A DNA stretch of 13,981 nucleotides, from positions 1 to 13,981 of the forward strand of contig JAUVNV010000033.1 in the NCBI GenBank assembly GCA_030599515.1, given 5' to 3'. Positions within the stretch are counted from its first letter, which is position 1. Each line of letters begins with the position of its first letter. Origin of the DNA: Acidimicrobiia bacterium (GTDB lineage Bacteria > Actinomycetota > Acidimicrobiia > Spongiisociales > UBA5794). Below the pieces are notes generated by a model that was not told where the DNA came from, did not search any database, and saw nothing but the letters and a program-made list of their open reading frames with translations. Below, piece after piece: positions 7,362 to 13,981 of the stretch. A program made the translations under genes and the position numbers.

Positions 7362-8768
7362 TCACTCCTCGATTCCTGGGGACGATTCTTCGTCCTGGCC
7401 GTCGTCCCCGTTCGTGTCTTCGTCGCCTTCGTCGTCTTCGTCGCCGACCGCAACCGGAGTCAGGTCGATCGTGTTCCCTTCGGCATCGACCGGAACCGCC
7501 GCGTCGGCGATCCGATCGTGCGCCTTGCGTCTGAGGATATCACCGGTCAGTGACTCAACCTGACCACTCTCCTCCAGCATCTTCTCGACGTCATCGATCG
7601 TCATCTCGGAGCCGGTGGCAATCGACTCCAACGCAGCGCGATACTCGTCCTCATCGACGCCCATGCCATCGATCGCGATGAGGCTCTCGAGCACGACACG
7701 AGTGGAGAGCGCCGAGATCGCCTGATTCCTGATGTCATCGACGAAGTCGGCCTGGTCCCGACCGATGATCCGGAGGTAATCCTCGAGCCCGATGTTGTCG
7801 GACTCGAGACGCGTGAGGAGGTTGCGAACCCGCGCTTCCGCTTCGGCATCGATGAGTGCCTGAGGCAGTTCCAGATCGACGTCGGCGACAAGCTGCTCGA
7901 CGGCCTTCTCCTGGAAAGCGGATTGAGCGGCCTCGATCCTGTAACCCCGGAGGTTCTCCTCGATGGTCGCGATGAGCTCGTCCGCCGTATCGAACTCTGT
8001 GACGTCGGAGACGAACTCGTCGGTGAGTTCGGGAAGCTGCTTCGCTTTGACCTCTTTGACGAGCGCTCGAAGCGTGACGGCCCCGTCGCCGTCACTGGTG
8101 AATCCGTCGGGAAGCGTACCCTCGCCTTCCATGACGTCGCCGACACCCGCGCCGACCAGGATCTCGTCAAGACCGGGGAAGAACGATCGAGAGCCAATCT
8201 CATACAGAAGGTCGTTTGCAGCGGCTTGTTCGATATTCACGCCGTCGGCGTGGGCAGATAGGTCGATCGTTACGAAGTCGCCTTCAGTCGCGGCACGATC
8301 GACGTCCTCAAGGTCCGCGAACTGGTTTCTGAGTGCGTCGACCTGGTGATCGATCTCCTCTTGCGAGACGACCGGAGGCTCGATCTCGATCGTGCGGCCA
8401 TCGAAGTCCGGGATGGCATCGAGGACCGGCCAGAGAGTGACGAGGACGTCCACTTCAACCCCACCCTCGTCCCGGTCCCGGATCGCCGAGACCGATGGAA
8501 TCGTCGCCGGATCGAGTCCGCTCTCGTCGATCGCGGCGCCGACCGTGGCGGGAATGGCATCCTCGATCGCTTCAGATCGAAGCTGGTCCGCCCCGACCAT
8601 CCGTTCGACGATCGACCGCGGGGCCTTTCCCGGACGGAATCCCTTGATCTTCATCTGACCGGAGAGTTTGCGTGCCGCCTTTGTTTTCGCGGCTTCGAGT
8701 TCGGACTCTTCGAGTTGGATCGTCAGGGTTCGCTCGAAGCGGCCCGTCTCGCTGACCTCGGTGTGCAC
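7362..8768 (-). CDS. tig: Trigger factor (ribosome-associated chaperone and peptidyl-prolyl isomerase)
   Basis: Chaperone that binds the ribosome exit tunnel and shelters nascent chains. It is 468 residues, in three usual parts: an N-terminal ribosome-binding domain with the signature GFRPGKAP (43-50), an FKBP-type isomerase domain (about 160-245, from EGDFVTIDL through YEIGSRSFFPGLDEILVG), and a helical C-terminal domain. The tail (about 442-468) is strongly acidic, common in actinobacterial trigger factors. I chose GTG 8768 (VHTEVSETGRFERTLTIQL), with GGAG about 5 bases upstream. Reading further back to 8846 would run into tRNA-His. The nearby ATG at 8779 is out of frame. clpP follows after 1 base. 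tRNA-His ends 33 bases upstream with no terminator between, so the tRNA may be processed from the same transcript. Confidence 0.96.
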   Translation of the reverse strand: MHTEVSETGRFERTLTIQLEESELEAAKTKAARKLSGQMKIKGFRPGKAPRSIVERMVGADQLRSEAIEDAIPATVGAAIDESGLDPATIPSVSAIRDRDEGGVEVDVLVTLWPVLDAIPDFDGRTIEIEPPVVSQEEIDHQVDALRNQFADLEDVDRAATEGDFVTIDLSAHADGVNIEQAAANDLLYEIGSRSFFPGLDEILVGAGVGDVMEGEGTLPDGFTSDGDGAVTLRALVKEVKAKQLPELTDEFVSDVTEFDTADELIATIEENLRGYRIEAAQSAFQEKAVEQLVADVDLELPQALIDAEAEARVRNLLTRLESDNIGLEDYLRIIGRDQADFVDDIRNQAISALSTRVVLESLIAIDGMGVDEDEYRAALESIATGSEMTIDDVEKMLEESGQVESLTGDILRRKAHDRIADAAVPVDAEGNTIDLTPVAVGDEDDEGDEDTNGDDGQDEESSPGIEE

Positions 8769-8801
8769 TGTCTCTCCATCGGTAGTGGGGGAAGGACGAA
8801 T

Positions 8802-8879
8802 TGGGGTGGCCGACGGGGTTCGAACCCGCGACCTCCTGGACCACAACCAGGCGCTCTACCAGGCTGAGCTACGGCCACC
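8802..8879 (-). tRNA. tRNA-His (anticodon GTG)
   Basis: Complete cloverleaf on the minus strand. The acceptor arms are GTGGCCG / CGGCCAC, the D-arm contains AGCCTGGTAGA, the anticodon stem CCTGG/CCAGG encloses loop TTGTGGT with anticodon GTG, and the T-arm is GCGGG-TTCGAAC-CCCGT. His identity is confirmed by discriminator C73 and an encoded extra G at -1 (8879). CCA is encoded (8802-8804). The mature acceptor starts at 8878. It sits 33 bases upstream of tig on the same strand. Confidence 0.97.
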
Positions 8880-9283
8880 ATGCGTGCGACGTGCGGCTGT
8901 TGCATGTCGCCTGCGGTCGCTAATCGTAGCGATGCGCAAGGCCAACGATGCGCACCCCCCACGGACCCACGAACCCAGATCTCGTACGCGAGAGTGGACG
9001 CACGCGCCTATGGGTGCCGCGCTGGCTCACAATTCGCAGGGTTCACGGAGAGCGACCACCGATCGCTTCGCTGCCGGCCTCCTCGAAAGCGCGAATCGGA
9101 GAGGTGTCGGCGGCGAAGCAACCCGCACATCTCCAGATCGATAAGGCGAGGCGGACTCAGTTAGGCGAATACGGCATCATCCCATTGGGAATGAACTTCA
9201 GGTCCGGTCCCGGCGTCACTCGTGCGCAGTTCGCGATCTCCCCGCCTCGTCGCGAGCTCCTGATCCCAGAGTCGAGGCCTTGT
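8880..9283. other. Gene-poor region between tRNA-His and the radical SAM gene, with short repeats
   Basis: About 404 bases without a gene I can support. It should hold the tRNA-His/tig promoter and the 3' region of the radical SAM gene. Just upstream of the tRNA are ATCG-TAG-CGAT (8923-8933) and a 9-base direct repeat CGATGCGCA (8930-8938 and 8945-8953). TCTCG-TACG-CGAGA (8980-8993) can form a small hairpin. TACGAT on the minus strand near 8924-8929 fits a TANNNT -10 box for tRNA-His, but I see no matching -35. No T-rich terminator is visible after the radical SAM gene. Near 9157-9283 both strands stay open with protein-like composition, possibly a gene remnant. Confidence 0.4.
8945..9046. 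repeat. Possible degenerate intergenic repeat, copy 1
   Basis: This stretch shares several exact words, in the same orientation, with the region on the other side of the radical SAM gene (10284-10435): ACCCACGAAC at 8965-8974 and 10369-10378, AGATCTCGTA at 8977-8986 and 10287-10296, and TTCGCAGG at 9033-9040 and 10421-10428. A loosely similar CC(T/C)ATGGG... block also occurs in both. Order and spacing are not fully kept, so this is suggestive only. Confidence 0.3.
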
Positions 9284-10249
9284 TCAGATGCGGCGCTCGT
9301 CGAAGCGCCACAGCCCGGCGTCACGGGCCGCGGAATACACGACATCGATCTCCCGGCGGGTTGGGCGGCGGTCGATGTCGCTGTACCGGTCGCTGCCCAC
9401 GACCCGGTGCTCGGGCCGGTACTGGCCCATGATGTTGACGTACGTGTCGGGTGATACCTCGTCGCTGAGCCAGCGGAAGATCGCCGCGGACTCGTCTGTC
9501 TGTCCGGGCATCACGAGATGCCGCACGAGGAGGCCGCGACAAGCCAGACCGTCGGGGCTGAACTCGAGGTCACCGACCTGCCGGTGCATCTCGACAATCG
9601 ATTTGCGGGCGCGCTGCGGATAGTCGACGGCCCGGGCCAACCGCAGGGCGGTTTGTGGCTCCCAGAACTTGAAGTCGGGCATATAGATGTCGACCAGGCC
9701 GTCCATGAGCTCAAGCGATACGGCGGCGTCGTATGCCGAGGTGTTGTACACGATCGGGACCCGGAGCCCGCCGGGCACCGCGACGCTGACCGCTTCTACG
9801 AGCTGCGGGGCGACGTGCTCCGGCGTGACGAAGTTGATGTTGTGGCATCCCTGTTCCTGGAGCGCCAGCATCTGGTCGGCGATCTGTTCCGCGTTGAGCT
9901 CCTGCCCGGCGTCGCGGGTTGAGATGTCCCAGTTCTGGCAAAAGACGCACTTGAGATTGCAGTACGAGAAGAAGATCGTGCCCGAGCCGTTCCACCCACG
10001 GAGGCAGTCCTCCTCTCCGAAATGGGCGAATGCGCTTGCAACGTACGGCCACCGCCCGGTGTGGCACACGCCGCGTTCGTCGGCGAGTCGGTCGACGTCG
10101 CAGTTGCGCGGGCATGCCCGGCAGGACGCCAGCTCTCGGTGAGCGGCTTCCACCTTGATGTCGAGGCGGCCGTCGCGCCACGTGCGCAGATAGACCGGCG
10201 TCCAGTCGTCGGCCACGAACCGTCGCTCACCCGCAGACAACTTCGTCAT
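9284..10249 (-). CDS. Radical SAM protein of the PflX type (pyruvate formate-lyase activase-like)
   Basis: A 321-residue radical S-adenosylmethionine protein resembling PflX (COG1313), homologous to glycyl-radical-enzyme activases. The SAM cluster motif CX3CX2C is CNLKCVFC (C97, C101, C104), preceded by GSGTIFFSY. A second set of cysteines, CRACPRNC plus C62 (C43, C46, C50, C62), lies N-terminally and is typical of this subgroup, possibly holding another Fe-S cluster. NFVTPEHVAPQL and VDIYMPDFKFWE are characteristic core segments. The substrate is unknown, and no glycyl radical enzyme is in the window. I chose ATG 10249. There is no Shine-Dalgarno; instead TACGTT lies 7 bases upstream, the arrangement of a leaderless actinobacterial gene. 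Readings starting further upstream (to 10360) add non-conserved sequence. It stands alone, with about 200 to 400 bases of gene-free DNA on each side. Confidence 0.88.
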   Translation of the reverse strand: MTKLSAGERRFVADDWTPVYLRTWRDGRLDIKVEAAHRELASCRACPRNCDVDRLADERGVCHTGRWPYVASAFAHFGEEDCLRGWNGSGTIFFSYCNLKCVFCQNWDISTRDAGQELNAEQIADQMLALQEQGCHNINFVTPEHVAPQLVEAVSVAVPGGLRVPIVYNTSAYDAAVSLELMDGLVDIYMPDFKFWEPQTALRLARAVDYPQRARKSIVEMHRQVGDLEFSPDGLACRGLLVRHLVMPGQTDESAAIFRWLSDEVSPDTYVNIMGQYRPEHRVVGSDRYSDIDRRPTRREIDVVYSAARDAGLWRFDERRI

Positions 10250-10256
10250 CACACAC

Positions 10257-10262
10257 AACGTA
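10257..10262 (-). promoter_or_regulatory. Candidate -10 box for leaderless transcription of the radical SAM gene
   Basis: On the minus strand TACGTT (a TANNNT hexamer) is followed by 7 bases, GTGTGTG, and then the ATG at 10249. This is the spacing seen when transcription starts at the start codon in actinobacteria, and it fits the missing ribosome binding site. No good -35 hexamer is visible 17 bases further upstream. Confidence 0.5.
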
Positions 10263-10283
10263 CCGCGCCGGGTGAGATGCGGC

Positions 10284-10295
10284 ACGAGATCTCGT
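10284..10295. promoter_or_regulatory. 12-base palindrome, candidate operator
   Basis: ACGAGATCTCGT is a perfect palindrome. With flanking GGC and GCC it extends to 15 pairs with one bulged A (10281-10299). It sits at about the -35 position relative to the TACGTT box of the radical SAM gene, a usual place for a repressor or activator dyad. The inner AGATCTCGTA recurs at 8977-8986. Confidence 0.4.
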
Positions 10296-10329
10296 AGCCC
10301 ATGGGCACCCCCTTGGCGCGCACACTCGT

Positions 10330-10437
10330 GATCCCCGCGCCCCGACCGGCCCGTGCCCAACCCGATGCACCCACGAACGCGAGATTCGCTGGTGCGTTCG
10401 CATGCCTCACCGACCCACGGTTCGCAGGTTCCCCCGC
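10330..10437. repeat. Possible degenerate intergenic repeat, copy 2
   Basis: Part of the 204-base gene-free stretch between the radical SAM and SMP-30-like genes. It holds ACCCACGAAC (10369-10378) and TTCGCAGG (10421-10428), also found in order at 8965 and 9033. An inverted repeat CGAACGC-13-GCGTTCG (10374-10400) can form a stem-loop. The similarity to the other copy is partial and judged by eye. Confidence 0.3.
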
Positions 10438-10453
10438 AATTCCGCCGTCCCGG

Positions 10454-11494
10454 CTAGGGCAGTGGCATCCCCGGCTGGCCGACATCGATCTTCGTCAGGC
10501 CCGGACCTGCCAAGAAGGGCGGGTACGGTTCGAACGCAAGGTTCGTCACGAACACACTGGAGCGCTCACCCTTCCCTGTTCCGAATGCCAGGCTGGCTGG
10601 AAATGTGAGGTCGTCCACATTGGTAGCCAAGACCTCTGCCGTTGCACCGTCCTGGCTCACTCGTACGATGGCATTTCCGGTGACCATCGCCGCGTAGATG
10701 TTCCCGTGAACATCAAGGGCGATTCCGTCGATCATCGGAGGTCCGAATGTGAATCCGTCGATCACGATCCCAGACACATCTGCGACGACTGAGATCTCGC
10801 CGAGTTTGCCGCCCTTCAACACCGGGATCTCGAGCAGCAGGGCCTTCTCGGTATTGGCAACGATCAGGCTCCCGTGGCGGTAGGCGAGACCGTTCGCTCC
10901 GATCGGGAACGGGATCGGAATCGGGGCACACACACCCGTCAGCAGGTCGTGCCGCAGCAACAATTCGGCTTCGCCCCCCTTGGGAACGACCCAAATCCCA
11001 CCACGTCCAAACATTCCGCTGGTGCCGAAGTCAGTACAGTGCTCGTACCAGTCGAGGCCATCGGCAACATCGAACGAGAACGTCTCCGTGATGTAGAGGT
11101 TGCCCTTCTTGTCGAACGCCATCGAGTTCGGAATCGCGATGGCATCGGTGCCGGGCACCAGCACGAAGTCGCCGCTCATGTCGATCTTGAACACACCGAC
11201 GAACTGCTGTGCCGCATAGACGTGTTTGCCGTTGGCGTCCACCGCCAAACCGGCCGGAGCAGGACCCGGGATGTGCGCGAATACCTCACCCACACCAGTG
11301 GGATCGAACTTCCAGACCTCCGTGTGGTCACCGATCCCGACGCTCACGTAAACGTTGCCGACATTGTCGACGGCCACCCCCTCGGGGCCGGCAGCCATCG
11401 GTGTGAAATCGGGGAACTCCGGGGCGTCGGCCGCCACAGGAGCCGCCAACACGAGCATGGATGCAACAAGAGCCAGAACAAGGAACGCACGCAT
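10454..11494 (-). CDS. Exported SMP-30/NHL-like beta-propeller protein
   Basis: A 346-residue protein with a classical signal peptide (MRAFLVLALVASMLVLAAPVAADA, cleavage probably near residue 22 or 24), so it is exported. The mature part is a repeated-blade propeller: GPEGVAVDNVGNVYV (37-51), PAGLAVDANGKHVYAA (80-95), PNSMAFDKKGNLYI (122-135), GANGLAYRHGSLIVAN (199-214), MIDGIALDVHGNIYAA (254-269) and PASLAFGTG...SVFVTN (299-318). This is the pattern of SMP-30/gluconolactonase-like or ScyD-like proteins. Two cysteines (C153, C189) could form a disulfide. I chose ATG 11494 because GGAGG lies 3 bases upstream and the signal peptide begins there; the ORF extends 37 codons further back with no exportable sequence. 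No substrate can be deduced. The neighbouring gene upstream encodes another exported propeller-type protein on the same strand. Confidence 0.82.
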   Translation of the reverse strand: MRAFLVLALVASMLVLAAPVAADAPEFPDFTPMAAGPEGVAVDNVGNVYVSVGIGDHTEVWKFDPTGVGEVFAHIPGPAPAGLAVDANGKHVYAAQQFVGVFKIDMSGDFVLVPGTDAIAIPNSMAFDKKGNLYITETFSFDVADGLDWYEHCTDFGTSGMFGRGGIWVVPKGGEAELLLRHDLLTGVCAPIPIPFPIGANGLAYRHGSLIVANTEKALLLEIPVLKGGKLGEISVVADVSGIVIDGFTFGPPMIDGIALDVHGNIYAAMVTGNAIVRVSQDGATAEVLATNVDDLTFPASLAFGTGKGERSSVFVTNLAFEPYPPFLAGPGLTKIDVGQPGMPLP

Positions 11495-11650
11495 GTTCCT
11501 CCACCCCTCCGTGCCCCGGTGCGCGAATGGGCGACGACGCAGCACGCTTCCCGACCACGCCGCTGCGGAGCCTCGCCCTTGACGGTACGCCGCAGAACGC
11601 CACACCCCTCAGGGCACAAAGACCCTATCGATGAGATCACCGGTGCCGCC

Positions 11651-11669
11651 GGGTCCTCGGGGAGGTCCC
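11651..11669 (-). terminator. Hairpin downstream of the esterase-like gene, weak terminator candidate
   Basis: On the minus strand GGGACCTC-CCC-GAGGACCC forms a stem of 7 pairs with one mismatch and a 3-base loop, about 69 bases after the stop at 11738. There is no T-run after it, so it is at best a weak or factor-dependent terminator. The rest of the 243-base gap to the next gene holds an 8-base palindrome CACCGGTG (11638-11645) and nothing else I can name. Confidence 0.25.
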
Positions 11670-11737
11670 AGCGGTCAACAGCCGGCCTCCGGACGCTCTG
11701 TTCAAGATCGAACGCCCAGAGACTCGGGGCGGACCGG

Positions 11738-12916
11738 TCAGCCGGCCGCCTGGATGTCCGCGGCGAGAACGATGAACTGTGTGAACTGGAAGGGATTGAA
11801 GTTGTTGTCGCTGACGATCACCAGCGTTCGACGCCCGTTGGGCAGGTCCGGCCCGAACGTCATCCCCTCGATGTTGTCGATCGGTATTCCGAGATCGTCG
11901 AAGGCGAACACGAGCCGCTTCGTAACCGGCGTCAGAGCGATCGGTGATCCGCCTTCGTAGAGCGCGTCGATGTCGAGGACATCGGTGGCACCCGCAGTGG
12001 AGACCTCATAGATGGTGACCACGTTCCCCGTACCGCCCCCCAGTACTCCGCCGACAGAGAACGAACGTTCCATCACGAGCATCGTGCCGGCATTGTCGAT
12101 CGGTAGAACCTCGACGATACCGTTGACACCGAAGATCGCTGACGGCTCGGCCCACGGACCCACCTCGTATACGTACTCGGCGACCGGGAGCCGCTTCGCA
12201 TTGTCGTAGCTGAGGATGCGGGCAAGGCTTCCGTTCTCGAACGTGGAGGATGGACCGTCCTGGAAGAGAGCACCCTCGCCCGCCGTCACGAGTCGGCGGC
12301 CGTCGGGCGTCGTGTTGAGACTCTCGAAGGACAGATTCTGTCGCACTCCCCAGTCGACGCCGTTCGGGATGTACTTGCCGGGGATCGGCAGCTTCGCCGT
12401 CACTCGCCCGTTGTGGTTGTAGCGCCTGATGAACGGATCGATGATCGGATCAGCGAAGATGTTGCCCTCCGACGACATGTAGAAGAACCCTTTGCGTCCG
12501 AGCACGAAGCCCTCGGGATCGAGGCCACCGGGTGCGAACGGGGTCTTCTTGTTCTCATACAGTTGAGTCACGTCGAGGAACGTGATATCGCCATCATCCA
12601 GCGAGCCGTCAGCCAGATCGATGTCGACGGTGTAGTAGCGCACCGGGTCTCCGGTGGGCCGGTTCCCCTGATCGTCGGACAGAGTGTGGTAGACGCCCCG
12701 AGCGTGATCGTAGGTGATGCTCGACAGGCCTCCGATCTCGGTGCCGCCGAATAGCGTGGCCGTCGGAACGATGACCTCTCCCAGGAACTCGATGTCGTCA
12801 ACCGTCTTAGCCATGTCACCTCCCGCTCTCGGGGCGGCGGTCGCCGGCAGTGCCAGCAACAAGGCCAGTGCAACCACGACAGATAGCGCTAGCCGTCGAT
12901 GGAGCGATCGAAACAT
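11738..12916 (-). CDS. Exported esterase-like activity of phytase family protein
   Basis: A 392-residue exported protein. The N-terminus has Arg residues followed by a strongly hydrophobic stretch (LALSVVVALALLLALPATAA, 9-28), with signal cleavage likely near residue 28. The mature part fits the esterase-like/phytase-like domain (PF13449 type): GGLSSITYDHARGVYHTLSD (62-81), GGLDPEGFVLGRKGFFYMSSE (130-150), NLSFESLNTTPDGRRLVTAGE (194-214) and the hallmark DNIEGMTFGPDL...LVIVSDNNFN (347-374). Enzyme activity is rarely proven in this family, and phytate or phosphoester hydrolysis is only a possibility. The start is ATG 12916, with AGGAGGG 5 bases upstream; an earlier in-frame ATG at 12952 has no such site. 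A TTGAG-5-CTCAA inverted repeat (12945-12959) lies in the leader. It may be co-transcribed with the SMP-30-like gene 243 bases downstream, but that gap is long. Confidence 0.85.
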   Translation of the reverse strand: MFRSLHRRLALSVVVALALLLALPATAAPRAGGDMAKTVDDIEFLGEVIVPTATLFGGTEIGGLSSITYDHARGVYHTLSDDQGNRPTGDPVRYYTVDIDLADGSLDDGDITFLDVTQLYENKKTPFAPGGLDPEGFVLGRKGFFYMSSEGNIFADPIIDPFIRRYNHNGRVTAKLPIPGKYIPNGVDWGVRQNLSFESLNTTPDGRRLVTAGEGALFQDGPSSTFENGSLARILSYDNAKRLPVAEYVYEVGPWAEPSAIFGVNGIVEVLPIDNAGTMLVMERSFSVGGVLGGGTGNVVTIYEVSTAGATDVLDIDALYEGGSPIALTPVTKRLVFAFDDLGIPIDNIEGMTFGPDLPNGRRTLVIVSDNNFNPFQFTQFIVLAADIQAAG

Positions 12917-12944
12917 GACAGCCCTCCTATGGCGATGGTGCTCG

Positions 12945-12959
12945 TTGAGCAACCCTCAA
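12945..12959. promoter_or_regulatory. Small inverted repeat in the esterase-like gene leader
   Basis: TTGAG-CAACC-CTCAA, a 5-pair stem with a 5-base loop, lies about 29 bases upstream of the ATG at 12916. It could be an operator or a short mRNA stem. The 169-base gap (12917-13085) otherwise shows no gene and no confident promoter; TAGGCT on the minus strand (near 12964-12969) is a weak -10 candidate. Confidence 0.2.
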
Positions 12960-13085
12960 AGCGAGCCTACTCCGCGCGCTCGGAGGCGGAACCGCGGTTG
13001 CGTTCCCCGTCCGTCCCGGGTCCGGCTCCATGAGCCCGTCGTCCTCAGAAGTGAGCGCCATCACCCGCCCGACCTCCTTCGCTCC

Positions 13086-13981
13086 CTACATGGGGGCTTT
13101 GGCTCGGAGCCCTGTGACGAGTTTGTCGAGGAACTTCGAGCGGAGCGGTTCGACCGCCATCGCGGCCTTCCACGGGGTCATCTGCTCGATCACCGACAGC
13201 GCGTGAGCGACGGTGCGTCCCAGGCCGCTTCCCACGTTGTCGTACAACAGATCACCGAGCTTGCCCCGTTCGATCGCCATCAACGCGATCCGTTCCATCG
13301 TGTCGGCCGGGACGTACGGTCGGGATTCCCGCTGTTCCATCCCGTGGGCATCCCACCGGCATACGTCGCCGCACACTCCGCAGCCCAAGCATCGGTCTGG
13401 ATCGATCACCGCCCAGTTCCTCCGCAGCCCCTTGCCCTCCGTGAGTTCCAGTTCGATCGCTCCGGCGGGGCAGGCCTTGACGCACACGGCACATCCGCGA
13501 CACCTGTCGTAGTCGATCGTGGCGAGCCAGTTCGACGGGACGATGCCGTCGAAGATGTTGAAGCGCTTGATCGAACGCATCATCCCGCAGCAGCAGCCAC
13601 AGCAATTGCAGAGATACGAGATCTCGTTGCGAACGTTGTCGCCGGTCTGGGCCAATCCGGCCGCTTTGGCCTCACGGAGGATCTCCATGCCCTCGGCGTT
13701 CGTGATCGACTCCGCGATGCCGGCCCGGATCATCATCTGAGCCGCGCCGCCGAACGTCATGCACGTCCGGGTCGGGGCGTCGCACGCCTCCCCGCGCAGT
13801 TCGGCGTCTGTTCGGCACGGACACAGGCTCACCGCCACCATGTCGGCGGTACCAACCACCTCGGTCGCCCGCTCCCAGTCGAGGATCTCGGTCCCACCGT
13901 CCGGCAGGACCTCCTCACGCACCATCGACCTGCCAATCTGAGTGGTCCCCGAAAAGACGCTGCGCGCAAAGTCCTCTTCCT
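13086..13981 (-). CDS. Multi-cluster 4Fe-4S ferredoxin-type protein (5' part cut by window edge)
   Basis: Iron-sulfur electron-transfer protein; its partner is not visible. The frame stays open to the right edge (EEDFARSVFSGTTQIGRS before the first internal Met at 13925), so the gene starts outside the window. Counting from that Met there are two ferredoxin motifs: C142-X2-C-X2-C-X3-C followed by Pro (DRCRGCAVCVKACPAGAI), and C179-X2-C-X2-C-X3-C (DRCLGCGVCGDVC) followed by Arg instead of Pro. Upstream are a SLCPCR motif (C35, C37) with C48 and C55, and a dense CNCCGCCC stretch (C106-C113) that may bind a further cluster. There is no membrane helix in the visible part. Similar proteins are annotated only as 4Fe-4S binding or ferredoxin family. 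The exact biochemical role is unknown. Confidence 0.85.
   Translation of the reverse strand, partial: EEDFARSVFSGTTQIGRSMVREEVLPDGGTEILDWERATEVVGTADMVAVSLCPCRTDAELRGEACDAPTRTCMTFGGAAQMMIRAGIAESITNAEGMEILREAKAAGLAQTGDNVRNEISYLCNCCGCCCGMMRSIKRFNIFDGIVPSNWLATIDYDRCRGCAVCVKACPAGAIELELTEGKGLRRNWAVIDPDRCLGCGVCGDVCRWDAHGMEQRESRPYVPADTMERIALMAIERGKLGDLLYDNVGSGLGRTVAHALSVIEQMTPWKAAMAVEPLRSKFLDKLVTGLRAKAPM

Noticed and set aside
7361..7453. Thr/Lys-rich N-terminal extension of ClpP from 7453
   Set aside because: It is an out-of-frame reading of the acidic tail of tig; ATG 7360 has a good ribosome binding site and gives the usual ClpP length.
8769..8846. Longer trigger factor starting at 8846
   Set aside because: It would start inside tRNA-His; GTG 8768 has a ribosome binding site and the normal N-terminus.
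8948..9454. Plus-strand ORFs in the gene-poor region and across the end of the radical SAM gene
   Set aside because: They run into the antisense of a clear gene and lack ribosome binding sites; kept only as a low-interest remark for 9157-9283.
10874..11947. Plus-strand ORF of 357 codons across the SMP-30-like gene
   Set aside because: Spans the antisense of a clear signal-peptide protein and an intergenic region; composition is Arg/His-rich with no domain.
1..13981. CRISPR arrays, insertion sequences, prophage or toxin-antitoxin genes
   Set aside because: No regularly spaced repeats of suitable length, no transposase or integrase motifs and no small gene pairs were seen on either strand.

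Overview
The window is GC-rich bacterial chromosome with a housekeeping core and an accessory tail. Gene content points to an actinobacterium: tig, clpP and clpX lie on the same strand as valS and folC, several starts are GTG, and one gene has a promoter of leaderless type. An uncultured, Acidimicrobiia-like lineage is my guess, with low confidence. There are no transposases, phage genes or CRISPR arrays.

Layout, mostly on the minus strand and so read from right to left. A multi-cluster Fe-S protein is cut by the right edge (13086-13981). Two exported beta-propeller proteins follow: an esterase-like/phytase-like protein (11738-12916) and an SMP-30/NHL-like protein (10454-11494). Next is a PflX-type radical SAM protein (9284-10249), flanked on both sides by gene-poor DNA with shared short words and palindromes. 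Then come tRNA-His (8802-8879) and a tight proteostasis operon: tig (7362-8768), clpP (6752-7360), clpX (5466-6740) and a P-loop protein of unknown function (4791-5456). The gaps in that operon are 33, 1, 11 and 9 bases, and the P-loop protein carries Arg in place of the last Walker A glycine. An amidohydrolase (3495-4721) is the only plus-strand gene and sits between this operon and valS (541-3138), which is followed after 1 base by folC (1-539, cut by the left edge).

Functionally, trigger factor folds nascent chains, while ClpX unfolds substrates and feeds them to ClpP. ValRS and folylpolyglutamate synthase form a second housekeeping unit. In many actinobacteria clpX is followed directly by valS and folC, so the amidohydrolase and P-loop gene look like an insertion or rearrangement in that order.

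I found no convincing new multi-gene system. The most interesting points are the altered Walker A protein at the end of the clp operon, a heptanucleotide-periodic hairpin between the convergent genes at 4711-4788, an out-of-frame start with the best Shine-Dalgarno ahead of valS, and a 12-base palindrome next to a leaderless promoter before the radical SAM gene.
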